Below, piece by piece: positions 54,675-62,692 of a stretch of DNA of 64,000 nucleotides. The translations under genes and the position numbers were made by a program. The notes beneath the pieces were generated by a model, which saw nothing but the letters and a program-made list of their open reading frames with translations, made no database searches and had not been told where the DNA came from. The DNA is taken from NCBI GenBank assembly GCA_934254825.1, contig CAKQMB010000002.1:186001-250000 (forward strand), read 5' to 3'. Positions within the stretch are counted from its first letter, which is position 1. The number at the start of each line of letters is the position of its first letter. The stretch comes from an uncultured Clostridia bacterium. Its GTDB lineage: Bacteria; Bacillota; Clostridia; Christensenellales; Borkfalkiaceae.

Positions 54675-55622
54675 TTAATAAGTCGTTTCTTCTATTTTCG
54701 AAGCAAGGAATTTGCGGACAAACACCGCGATAACGCACGAAACCGTCGTGAGCATCATTGCCATTGCCGAAGTTCTGTAAAGATTGTCCGATTTAAGCGG
54801 GTTGGAGGTGTTTAAAACCTGCATATACATCCAGTTGGAAATGGTCTGCGTTCCCGCCGCGCCTTGCGTTAAAAGGAATACGGCGCCCGTCGCTCCGAAA
54901 ACGTTCGCGAGTTGAAGGGTTACCATAAGCACGAAGGTCGGCCATACCAGGGGGAGGATTATTACGAACATTTCCTGAACCCAGTTCACGCCGTCGAGCT
55001 TAGCCGACTCTATAATGGAATCGGGTATTCTCGAAAATGTTCCGCCCCAGATGATAAGGCTTCCCGGGAAACCGAGCCATATCATATTGAGAAATACCAT
55101 TTTATTGGCGTAATCGCTGTCTACGAGCGGGTCTTTCATCCGATAAGGTATGTTGAACAATTTCGTAAGGAACGAAATGAAAAATTTCGATCTTACGAAT
55201 TCGATGAAAAAGTAGCTTACGACAACGCCCGAAACTATCGTCGGGAGGTAGAAGAATATTCTGAAAAGTCTGTAACCCGTTATCTTTTTATATATAAAGT
55301 AAGACACCAGAAGTCCTATCGGGAACATCGCCATGGATATCCCGAAAGACTTGAACGTGTTTATGAACGCCAAGCCGAGATTGTCCGAAATATTGTTCGG
55401 ATCGGGGTTTTTCAATTCTTTGAAAACCCAGGCGAAGTTTTCGAACGCCGCGAATTTAAGTCCGCCGTTCTGGTCGGGCTGCTGGAACGCCATTATAAAC
55501 GAGTCGATATTAACGTATAAATAAAAGACAAGAAAGGAGGCAAGCGGAATTATCATAAACGAGGCGTAAAAAAGCCCGTCCATGAGTTTTCTTTTTCTTC
55601 TTTCTTTATCCTGTTGCACCAT
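54675..55622 (-). CDS. ABC sugar transporter permease, MalF/LplB type
   Basis: A 315-residue membrane subunit, first gene of the minus-strand import cluster. About six helices, with the loop SIIESAKLDGVNWVQEMFVI at about residue 210 standing where the EAA motif usually is (ESAKLDG). An AAGGCGG-type ribosome site precedes ATG 55622. The promoter is not obvious, because a 228-base inverted-repeat element lies immediately upstream; it may contain or shape the promoter. Confidence 0.93.
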   Translation of the reverse strand: MVQQDKERRKRKLMDGLFYASFMIIPLASFLVFYLYVNIDSFIMAFQQPDQNGGLKFAAFENFAWVFKELKNPDPNNISDNLGLAFINTFKSFGISMAMFPIGLLVSYFIYKKITGYRLFRIFFYLPTIVSGVVVSYFFIEFVRSKFFISFLTKLFNIPYRMKDPLVDSDYANKMVFLNMIWLGFPGSLIIWGGTFSRIPDSIIESAKLDGVNWVQEMFVIILPLVWPTFVLMVTLQLANVFGATGAVFLLTQGAAGTQTISNWMYMQVLNTSNPLKSDNLYRTSAMAMMLTTVSCVIAVFVRKFLASKIEETTY

Positions 55623-55670
55623 ATTTTGCCGCCTTTTGTTGTTTGAATTTTTGAGTTTAAAACTGCCGAA

Positions 55671-55898
55671 GCGTTGAGCGAATTTTTATGCCGTTCAAGA
55701 TTCGTTTAATTCTTGTCCGGCATGCCGGACAAAAACAATCAGAACCTTGCCAAAACGCCGCAATTTTCGCGCTTTTTGTCAAATGCTCGCTTGAAGTACG
55801 TCAAGTACGTCTTCGTTCGCCTTTGTCAAAAATCATCGAAAATATCGGCGTCAGTCCACGGTTCGTATTATTCTTGTCTGGCATAGATCGCTCAACGC
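55671..55898. repeat. Nested inverted-repeat element, copy 2
   Basis: Most of the 317-base gap 55623-55939 is this element. Outer arms GCGTTGAGCGA (55671-55681) and TCGCTCAACGC (55888-55898) are perfect inverted copies. Inside, TTGTCCGGCATGCCGGACAA (55713-55732) is itself a palindrome, and ATGCCGGACAA (55722-55732) pairs with TTGTCTGGCAT (55874-55884) with one mismatch. The right inner end matches the element at 46256-46370. No gene is present in the gap. Confidence 0.75.
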
Positions 55899-55939
55899 CG
55901 CCGTTGAATGTTGGATTTTAGTTGTCGTTCAGCCGAAAA

Positions 55940-58060
55940 TTACTTTTTGGCTACGATTTGAAGTCTTATTCCGTCGGGATTGCTGTCGGCTATCCAGGAG
56001 ATGTTGTTCCAGTAGAGGATCATAGATAAACCGTTGGTTTTCATTTCCTCGGTGAGAACGACGTTTACGGTCTGAACTGCCTCGTTTGTTCCGTTGTCAA
56101 CGCCTTCGATCTGTGTGTTTTTGCTTGCTCTCTGTCCTTCGCCCTCTTTATCCATAACGATTATGTCGATACTCGTGTAACCGTTATTCATCCAGTAAGC
56201 GATTGCTTTTCCGAGGACTTTAACTCTTACGTCTCTTGCATTGAAAGTGTAAATTCCGTCGGCATATTCGTATTCGGCGCCTGCGGATATCGGTGCGTCC
56301 GTTTCGGGGTCGAACTCTTTAAAAAATTCGATCGTGAAATAGAAACCGTTCGACTGATCATAACCCGTAAGTTTATCTCTCTGAGCCTTGTCTGCGTAAA
56401 GACCTCTGAATGTGAAGCCGTTCGTGAGCATATCGTCTGTTATAAGAATTTCGTTGCTTGTAGGATTAGGCTGAGCGCTATCGGGATAACAGTATTGCCA
56501 TGCGCTGATTTTCATACCGAGGATAGAAAACTGGTTGTCTTTTCCCATCATGGTGATTATGAAAGAGCCTTTTTTCTGAGCCTTCATAGCGGAAAGAAGT
56601 CCTGCGGTTAAAGTGATATCCTGTTCAATCTGTTCCGTGCCGGGGTCTCCGTCGGTAACCTCGAAACGAGCGTTTGTTTCGTCGTAAGCGATAGAGTATA
56701 CCGATTTCAGCCAGGTGGTTTTATCTTCGTAATCGAACGGCTTCGGAGTGTATTCGTATGTAATCTTCAATGCGAAGCGGTCGAGCGTTCCGTGATATTT
56801 TTCCTCGTCGGTATCAACGGTCACGCCGTCCGATCCTTTATATCTGTAAAGGAATGTGAGAACGATTCCCTCGTCGGTAACGACGGCTTCGTCCGCTCCG
56901 TTTTCGTCGCCGATAACAAGCGAGAACAATGTGTTATCGCCGAATCCGTTTACGGCGAATACGTTGACATATCTGAAATTTTCGTCGCCGGGGAGCTTAT
57001 AGCCCATCGCCCTGTAATATTTGTCGGGGCTTCCGAACATAAAGTTTATTTTGTAATATCTGTTCGCGATAAGTCTGTCTACGATTTCTCTGTCGATAGT
57101 AACCGTCGTTTCGTAGGACGTATCGTCTTTCGCGTAGATAAGATAGTCGTAAGCTTCGTCTTTAACGGCGTAAGCCTTGTTGTCCTCGGAAGAAACGAAG
57201 AGCGCGTTCGCTTCGAGATAAGATTTTCCGCAAAGACCGCAAACTCCGTCGTCGCCGAAAGAGTGGCTGAGCTTTTCTGCGGTTACGTCTCTGTAAGACT
57301 TATCGCAACGCGAGCATTTCATTACGACGTAACCCGCATATGCGCAAGTGGCGTTTTCGGTTGTTTCCGCTTCGTAGTTATGTCCCAAAGCGTCAACTTC
57401 GTCTATATCATATGTTTTTTCGCAACGTTCGCAGGTAAGAGTGGTGTAGCCGATGCTTTCGCAGGTCGCTTCCGTAACGACTCTCGCTATGCTTGTATTT
57501 TCCTTGTGTCCGAGCGCGGGAACGACTTCGTCGTATTTATCGTGGCAGACGGAACACTCGTAAACGTCCTTTCCTACCGTTTCGCAGGTCGGAGCAACGC
57601 CATCTTCGTCGTTCAACGCATATTTGTGCGCCGCGGGGATTTTAGCCGTTTCCATGCCGTCGCAATCGTCTCTCGTGCAGTATCTGGCTTTTTCGCCGTC
57701 GACGGTACAGGTTTCCGCATTTACTACCTCCCAGTCTCCGAAAATATGCCCGAGGGCGGCTTCGCCGACTTCGGTTTTTTCTTCGCCGCACTTGTCGCAT
57801 TTAAGGACTTTTTTGCCCGCGTGTTCGCAGTCGGGCGCGGTTTCGGTTTTTAAAACGAAATTGTGGTTGCAAACCGAAACGTTTTCGCTTTCGGATTTGC
57901 TTTCCGGTTCTTTTTCGGAATTCGAGTCGCTCGGTTCGATTGTCGAAACGCTCGTCGGTTCGCTTGTCGAGTCGTCCGCGGGTTTGTTTCCGCAGGCGGC
58001 AAATGCAAGACAAACGACAAGGCACATAAGCGCAATCAGAATGCTTTTAATTTTACTCAT
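55940..58060 (-). CDS. Lipoprotein with CxxC repeats and C-terminal beta domains
   Basis: I choose ATG 58060, eight bases after AAGGAG; the ATG at 58066 is only two bases from it. The 706-residue lipoprotein (lipobox AFAAC) has a Ser/Glu linker, then four or five repeats of about 45 residues of the form CE-G...L-C--C---Y/F....LGH (LKCDKCGEEKTEVGEAALGH, YECSVCHDKYDEVVPALGH, LTCERCEKTYDIDEVDALGH, MKCSRCDKSYRDVTAEKLSH). The paired CxxC in each could bind zinc or form disulfides. Such repeats are common in clostridial surface proteins of unknown function. The remaining 400 residues are beta-rich, with no family recognised. It is a single-gene unit with its own promoter, next to the AraC pseudogene. 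Confidence 0.7.
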   Translation of the reverse strand: MSKIKSILIALMCLVVCLAFAACGNKPADDSTSEPTSVSTIEPSDSNSEKEPESKSESENVSVCNHNFVLKTETAPDCEHAGKKVLKCDKCGEEKTEVGEAALGHIFGDWEVVNAETCTVDGEKARYCTRDDCDGMETAKIPAAHKYALNDEDGVAPTCETVGKDVYECSVCHDKYDEVVPALGHKENTSIARVVTEATCESIGYTTLTCERCEKTYDIDEVDALGHNYEAETTENATCAYAGYVVMKCSRCDKSYRDVTAEKLSHSFGDDGVCGLCGKSYLEANALFVSSEDNKAYAVKDEAYDYLIYAKDDTSYETTVTIDREIVDRLIANRYYKINFMFGSPDKYYRAMGYKLPGDENFRYVNVFAVNGFGDNTLFSLVIGDENGADEAVVTDEGIVLTFLYRYKGSDGVTVDTDEEKYHGTLDRFALKITYEYTPKPFDYEDKTTWLKSVYSIAYDETNARFEVTDGDPGTEQIEQDITLTAGLLSAMKAQKKGSFIITMMGKDNQFSILGMKISAWQYCYPDSAQPNPTSNEILITDDMLTNGFTFRGLYADKAQRDKLTGYDQSNGFYFTIEFFKEFDPETDAPISAGAEYEYADGIYTFNARDVRVKVLGKAIAYWMNNGYTSIDIIVMDKEGEGQRASKNTQIEGVDNGTNEAVQTVNVVLTEEMKTNGLSMILYWNNISWIADSNPDGIRLQIVAKK

Positions 58061-58110
58061 CTTCATTTCTCCTTACAGAAAGGTTTTTCCCTCTCTTTAT
58101 TTCCTTAAAT

Positions 58111-58139
58111 ATAATACCACATTAAAAAGGCGTATTCAA
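58111..58139 (-). promoter_or_regulatory. Promoter of the CxxC-repeat lipoprotein
   Basis: On the minus strand TTGAAT (58139-58134) and TATTAT (58116-58111) are 17 bases apart, about 50 bases before the start codon. Confidence 0.7.
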
Positions 58140-58142
58140 TGT

Positions 58143-58160
58143 CTTAGAATAACTTAGAAT
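58143..58160. promoter_or_regulatory. Direct repeat CTTAGAAT x2, possible operator
   Basis: CTTAGAAT occurs at 58143-58150 and again at 58153-58160, a period of ten bases, just upstream of the lipoprotein's -35 and between two divergent promoters. It would suit a dimeric regulator such as the adjacent AraC-type protein. Confidence 0.4.
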
Positions 58161-58204
58161 TGCTCTACATAAACTTTTATTGCGTTTTTCTTTAAAAAAA
58201 GTTA

Positions 58205-58233
58205 TTGACAATTATTAAAAAGCGTGTTAATAT
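58205..58233 (+). promoter_or_regulatory. Leaderless-type promoter of the AraC pseudogene
   Basis: TTGACA (58205-58210) and TAATAT (58228-58233) are 17 bases apart. TAAAGT then leads directly to ATG 58240, so transcription should begin on the start codon. Confidence 0.75.
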
Positions 58234-58239
58234 TAAAGT

Positions 58240-58858
58240 ATGGATATGTACACGATAATGGATCCGGAGTCGCCCGATCTGCACACTCACATAACCGCCG
58301 AGCTGGACGAAAACTACCACAAGCACGCCTTTTTCGAAATATTTTATATTTTGAACGGCGAAATAACGCACTGCTGGCGCGGCGGAAACGCTACGGGCGA
58401 AGAACTCGTCAAGGGGGACGCGTTTCTGATCTGTCCGGGCGTGGCTCACAGATTTGTAAGAAAAGACGGCAACCCTTGCGAGCATAGAGACCTTGTAATC
58501 AGAAATTCGCTTATGCAAACGGTATGCGAATTTATCGAACCTAAGTTTTTCGAGCAGATTTTCAACGAAAAAGTCATACATTTCAAGCTCGAAGATATAG
58601 ACGTTGCGCATCTTGAAAGGGCGATAAGCATTCTGCTTTCCGCCGATAATCCCGACAACAAGAAAAAGCAGTACGAAAAGATGCTCCTTATCGAGGTTTT
58701 AAGCTTTATTTATATGAAGTCGGGCGCGGACAACAACTTTTCGGAGTTCAAACCGATCGGGGATAGAAAGCGTAACTTATTTTATCAACGCTTTCAAAAA
58801 GAAATTCGGTACGACTCCCGGCAAATACCGTCAGGCAAATTCAAAGCCCGCGCGCTGA
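58240..58858 (+). pseudogene. AraC-family regulator, broken in the DNA-binding domain
   Basis: The cupin sensing domain is intact (TAELDENYHKHAFFEIFYIL, GDAFLICPGVAHRFV), as is the linker up to about residue 180 (NNFSEFKPIGDR). The first helix-turn-helix that should follow is absent. The end of the second one continues in another frame as SVTYFINAFKKKFG and TTPGKYRQANSKPAR, with its TGA at 58856-58858. About 40-50 codons plus a frameshift have been lost near 58765-58775. In the original frame the coding runs on without a stop into pheS, but that is chance. The product, if made, could not bind DNA normally. Confidence 0.82.
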
Positions 58859-59071
58859 GAGCCGATATAAACCCGCAAGTCGAAGCGAAAAAACAGGTTA
58901 TAAAGACGAGACCGAAAAAATCAAAAATGCGAGTTAATCGACTTATAGCGCGACTTTTTGAGTGTGTTCAATGTCGTTTACGGCGTTTTCGGCTCATAAA
59001 ACGTACCGTTTGGGTTAAACGCCCGCCGCAAAAATATTTTTTTGCGGCGGGCGTTTTGGCGCGCGGTCGGT
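58859..59071. other. Spacer between AraC pseudogene and pheS promoter
   Basis: No gene here. It holds a copy of the dispersed motif (58933-58949, minus orientation) and the terminator at 59017-59057. Confidence 0.6.
59017..59057. terminator. Strong terminator upstream of pheS
   Basis: AAACGCCCGCCGCAAAAA (59017-59034) pairs with the following TTTTTTTGCGGCGGGCGTTT, ending in a TTTT run at 59054-59057. It insulates pheST from the regulator region and could work in both directions. Confidence 0.85.
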
Positions 59072-59100
59072 TTGACTTTAATATTATTGTTTGTTATAAT
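59072..59100 (+). promoter_or_regulatory. Promoter of pheST
   Basis: TTGACT (59072-59077) and a perfect TATAAT (59095-59100) are 17 bases apart. The leader to ATG 59173 is about 65 bases, too short for a T-box. Confidence 0.85.
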
Positions 59101-59172
59101 AAGTACATAATCTATTATTATATGCTCGTCGCGGGCTTTATTTTTTGCCGCGGCGAAAGCGGAGATAAAACT

Positions 59173-60201
59173 ATGATGGAAGAAAAAATTCAGGAGATCA
59201 AAAGCGAGATAGCGTCGGAGCTTGCGGACACCAGAACAAGCTCGGATCTTTTCAAGCTTAAATCCAAGTATATCTTGGGCAAGGCGGGCATAATCCCGGG
59301 GCTTATGAAAGAACTCGGCAAAGCCGCGAAAGAAGAACGTCCCAAACTCGGAATGATCATCAACAGCCTTAAAGAATGGGCTGCCGATTATTTCGCGAGA
59401 AAGGAAGCCGAGATAAACGAAGCGGAAAAGAATTACCGCTACAAAAAAGAAGCGGTCGATATCACGATGCCCGCAAAACGCCTTAAACAGGGAACGTATC
59501 ACCCCGTAAGCATCGTAAAAGCCGAACTTATCGATATTTTCGCGGGCATGGGGTTCAAGGTTTCGGAAACGAGGGAGATCGAGGACGATTTCCATAACTT
59601 CACCGCGCTCAACACTCCCAAGGAACACCCCGCGAGAGACAAACAGGACACTTTCTATATAAACGACGATTTTATGCTCCGCACGCACACTTCGCCGGGG
59701 CAGATAAGAAGTCTTACTTCTCTGACTCCGCCGTTTAAAGTGCTTATTCCCGGCAGAGTTTACCGCGCCGACGACGACGCGACCCATTCGCCTATGTTCC
59801 ACCAGATGGAAGGGCTTGTAATCGACGAAAAGGTCACGCTTTGCGATTTGCAGGGCATGCTCGACGTTTTAGTCAAAAAAATGTTCGGAAAAGAGGCGAA
59901 AACCCGCTTCCGTCCGTCTTTCTTCCCGTTCACGGAACCTTCCGTCGAAGTCGACGTAAGCTGTTTCGAGTGCGGCGGAAAGGGTTGCAAACTTTGCAAA
60001 GGTACGGGCTGGATCGAAATTCTCGGCGGCGGCATCGTAAACCGCAAAGTTTTGGAAAATTGCGGCGTGGATCCCGATAAGTACACGGGTTTTGCGTTCG
60101 GACTCGGTCTCGACCGTATCGCGATGCTTAAAAACGGCGTGAACAACATTCACGTTCTTTACGAGGGCGATATCCGCGCTCTCGAACAATTCAAGGATTA
60201 A
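59173..60201 (+). CDS. pheS: Phenylalanyl-tRNA synthetase alpha subunit
   Basis: The catalytic subunit of the alpha2-beta2 enzyme that charges tRNA-Phe. The start is ATG 59173, eight bases after GGAG; the open frame reaches far upstream into the AraC pseudogene, but the promoter and ribosome site fix the start. The 342 residues match the family length. An N-terminal coiled-coil (about 1-85) precedes the class II core: MGFKVSETREIEDDFHNF, the motif-2 region LIPGRVYRADDDATHSPMFH, FPFTEPSVEVDVSCFECGGK with CKLCKGTGWIEILGGG, and motif 3 FGLGLDRIAMLK. The stop overlaps the ribosome site of pheT. Confidence 0.97.
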   Translation: MMEEKIQEIKSEIASELADTRTSSDLFKLKSKYILGKAGIIPGLMKELGKAAKEERPKLGMIINSLKEWAADYFARKEAEINEAEKNYRYKKEAVDITMPAKRLKQGTYHPVSIVKAELIDIFAGMGFKVSETREIEDDFHNFTALNTPKEHPARDKQDTFYINDDFMLRTHTSPGQIRSLTSLTPPFKVLIPGRVYRADDDATHSPMFHQMEGLVIDEKVTLCDLQGMLDVLVKKMFGKEAKTRFRPSFFPFTEPSVEVDVSCFECGGKGCKLCKGTGWIEILGGGIVNRKVLENCGVDPDKYTGFAFGLGLDRIAMLKNGVNNIHVLYEGDIRALEQFKD

Positions 60202-60215
60202 GGAGGAACGGAAAT

Positions 60216-62618
60216 ATGTTAGCGCCTTTAAGTTGGCTTAAAGAATATGTAGATATAGACGTAACGCCCGAAGAGCTTGAAGCAAAGCTTTTCGGTTGCG
60301 GTTTCGAAGTCGAGCAGATCATACCTTACGGCGATAAACTCGATAAGGTCGTGACCTGCCGCATAAAAGAAATAACTCAGCACCCCAACGCGGAAAGACT
60401 TCGTATCTGCCAGGTAGACGCGGGAAAATACGGCGTTTTGCAGATAATAACCAATGCCGTAAACGTTTCGGTAGGCGATATCGTTCCCGTCGCGGTCGAC
60501 GGAGCGACGCTCGCCACGGGCGACAGAATTTTCAACGGTAAGCTTCGCGGCGAACCCTCTTACGGAATGTTCTGCGGCGGAGAAGAGATCGGTATCGACG
60601 ATAATTTTTACGAAGGAGCTTCGGGCGACAGCGTTCTTATTTTCAACGAAGAACTTCCCTTAGGCGAAGAAGTAAGAGACCTTCTCGCGCTCAAAGATTA
60701 CGTTTTCGATATCTCCGTGCTTGCAAACCGCCCCGATTGTCAGAGTATTTTAGGTATCGCGAGAGAAATCGCCGCGGTACTCGGCAAGCCTCTCAAAGAA
60801 CCTTCTTACGAGTTCACGGCTAAAAAAGTCGGAGAGGATAAGGCGGTTAAAGTCACCGTTAAGGACGGCGAACTTTGCCCGAGATATATCGCGCATTACG
60901 TCACGGACGTTAAAATAGAAAAATCCCCGAAATGGATGTCGAGAAGACTCAAACTTTGTGGCATCAATTCGATAAGCAATATCGTCGACATAACAAACTA
61001 CGTTCTTTTAGAACTCGGTCAGCCGATGCACGCTTTCGACGAAAACGACCTCGAAAAGAGAGAAATAGTAGTCCGCAGAGCGGAAAAGGGCGAAAAGATA
61101 GTCACGCTCGACGAAAAAGAACTTACGCTTAATAACGATAACCTCGTTATCTGCGACGGCGCAAAGCCCGTTGCCCTGGCGGGAATTATGGGCGGACTTA
61201 ACAGCGAAATAAAGGATACGACCGCAGGCGTTGTGTTCGAGTGCGCCAAATTCAAGCGCGACAACGTCAGAAGATCTTCGAGAATGCTCGGAAAATCGTC
61301 CGATTCGTCGAAGAGGTTCGAAAAGGGCGTGGACGAATACACGACCGAACGCGCTATGAAGAGAGCTTTGCATCTCGTCGAACAGCTCGGCGCGGGCGTT
61401 CCGACGGACGTACACACCGACGTTTCCGCAGGCAAAGAACAGGAAAACAAGGTCGTTAAAACGACTTTCGGCAAAATCAACGGCGTTTTGGGTATAGAAG
61501 TTCCCAAAGCGGAAGTCGAAAAAATATTGAAGAGCCTTAATTTCGGCGTGGAAATAAACGGCGAGGAAATCACCGCTTACGCTCCGCCTTACAGAGAGGA
61601 CGTCGAGGGTTGTCCCGACCTTGCCGAAGAGGTTATCAGAATGTACGGTTACGACCACGTCGTGCCGACGCTTTTGAAAGACTGCAAAATAACCGCGGGC
61701 GGTTACACGAAAGAACAGAAAGACGAGCTTAAAATGAAAAAAGTTCTCGTCGAGCAGGGTTATAACGAAGTTATGACTTATTCGTTCTATTCGAAGAAAG
61801 ACGTAGCCGCGCTTCGCCTTAAAGAGGGCGACGAAGAGGGTAACGTTATCGTCATCGAAAACCCGATAAGCGACAATTACGAAGTTATGAGAAGAACGCT
61901 TATTCCTTCGCTTCTTGCCGTCGTTTCGAGAAACGTTAAAAAAGGCAACGCGGCGGGTAGAATTTTCGAGATCGCGAGAACGTATATCCCGAAAGAAATT
62001 CCCGTTTCCGATTTCCCCGAAGAGAGAAAGCATCTTTGCCTCGCGATTTTCGGCGAAAACGAAGATTTCTTCACGCTCAAAGGCGCGCTTAAAGAAATCG
62101 AAGAGAATTTCAGAGTTAAATTCAATCTCGGCGTGAGAGCGGAGAAAACCTATCTTCACCCGGGTGTTTCCGCTAAAATTCTTCTCGGCGGAAAGGAGAT
62201 CGGTTGCTTCGGTCAGGTAACTTACGAGACCTGCGCCGATTTCGATCTCGAATGCAAGGTTTACGTTTTGGAGCTTGATTACGACGCGCTCGCGGAAGAA
62301 TTTACCGTTCCGTTCAAGTTCGCGCCGCTCCCGAAATTCCCCGAAGTTAAGAGAGATCTCGCGCTCGTTGCGGACGAAACCGTTACTTGCGGCGAAATCG
62401 AGGACGTTATTTACTCGGCTTGCAAGCTTAACGTCAAAGCCGTCGAACTTTTCGACGTTTACGTCGGCGAACAGATCGGCGAAGGGAAAAAGAGTATGGC
62501 GTTCACGGTAACGTTCTGTTCGGACGGGGTTAAACCTATCGAAACGGAAGACGTGGACGGATTCGTAAAACGTATTCTCGGAAGCTTGAAGCACAGACTT
62601 AACGTGGAATTGAGATAA
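60216..62618 (+). CDS. pheT: Phenylalanyl-tRNA synthetase beta subunit
   Basis: The partner subunit for tRNA binding and editing. AGGAGG at 60201-60206 precedes ATG 60216, and the 800-residue length is normal. In order: the N-terminal segment MLAPLSWLKEYVDID, a tRNA-binding EMAP/OB domain (about 40-150, LRICQVDAGKYGVLQIITNA), the B5 and B3/4 editing domains (ITNYVLLELGQPMHAFDEND; GIMGGLNSEIKDTTAGVVFE), the catalytic-like domain, and the C-terminal FDX-ACB domain (FPEVKRDLALVADETVTCGE). It forms an operon with pheS. Confidence 0.97.
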   Translation: MLAPLSWLKEYVDIDVTPEELEAKLFGCGFEVEQIIPYGDKLDKVVTCRIKEITQHPNAERLRICQVDAGKYGVLQIITNAVNVSVGDIVPVAVDGATLATGDRIFNGKLRGEPSYGMFCGGEEIGIDDNFYEGASGDSVLIFNEELPLGEEVRDLLALKDYVFDISVLANRPDCQSILGIAREIAAVLGKPLKEPSYEFTAKKVGEDKAVKVTVKDGELCPRYIAHYVTDVKIEKSPKWMSRRLKLCGINSISNIVDITNYVLLELGQPMHAFDENDLEKREIVVRRAEKGEKIVTLDEKELTLNNDNLVICDGAKPVALAGIMGGLNSEIKDTTAGVVFECAKFKRDNVRRSSRMLGKSSDSSKRFEKGVDEYTTERAMKRALHLVEQLGAGVPTDVHTDVSAGKEQENKVVKTTFGKINGVLGIEVPKAEVEKILKSLNFGVEINGEEITAYAPPYREDVEGCPDLAEEVIRMYGYDHVVPTLLKDCKITAGGYTKEQKDELKMKKVLVEQGYNEVMTYSFYSKKDVAALRLKEGDEEGNVIVIENPISDNYEVMRRTLIPSLLAVVSRNVKKGNAAGRIFEIARTYIPKEIPVSDFPEERKHLCLAIFGENEDFFTLKGALKEIEENFRVKFNLGVRAEKTYLHPGVSAKILLGGKEIGCFGQVTYETCADFDLECKVYVLELDYDALAEEFTVPFKFAPLPKFPEVKRDLALVADETVTCGEIEDVIYSACKLNVKAVELFDVYVGEQIGEGKKSMAFTVTFCSDGVKPIETEDVDGFVKRILGSLKHRLNVELR

Positions 62619-62638
62619 TATTACGATAAAATCACGAT

Positions 62639-62678
62639 AGCCGCAGGCAATTGCGCCACAGCGCAATCGCCTGCGGCT
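62639..62678 (+). repeat. Long hairpin between pheT and the DUF896 gene
   Basis: AGCCGCAGGCAATTGCGC (62639-62656) pairs with GCGCAATCGCCTGCGGCT (62661-62678) at 17 of 18 positions, loop CACA. No T-run follows and it ends just before the next gene's ribosome site (GAGG at 62681-62684), so it may be a REP-like sequence or an RNA structure controlling that gene. Confidence 0.75.
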
Positions 62679-62692
62679 GCGAGGCGATAATT

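Noticed and set aside
59101..59172. T-box leader for pheST
   Set aside because: The leader is only about 65 bases, without the specifier loop or the T-box consensus.
58240..60201. One open frame joining an AraC-like N-terminus to PheS (653 codons)
   Set aside because: A terminator, a TTGACT-17-TATAAT promoter and a ribosome site lie in the middle, the linking residues are low-quality, and the AraC end continues in another frame. It is a pseudogene next to pheS, not a fusion protein.
61008..62666. 552-codon open frame antisense to pheT
   Set aside because: It lies entirely opposite a certain housekeeping gene, and its translation is a low-complexity Arg/Phe-rich shadow.
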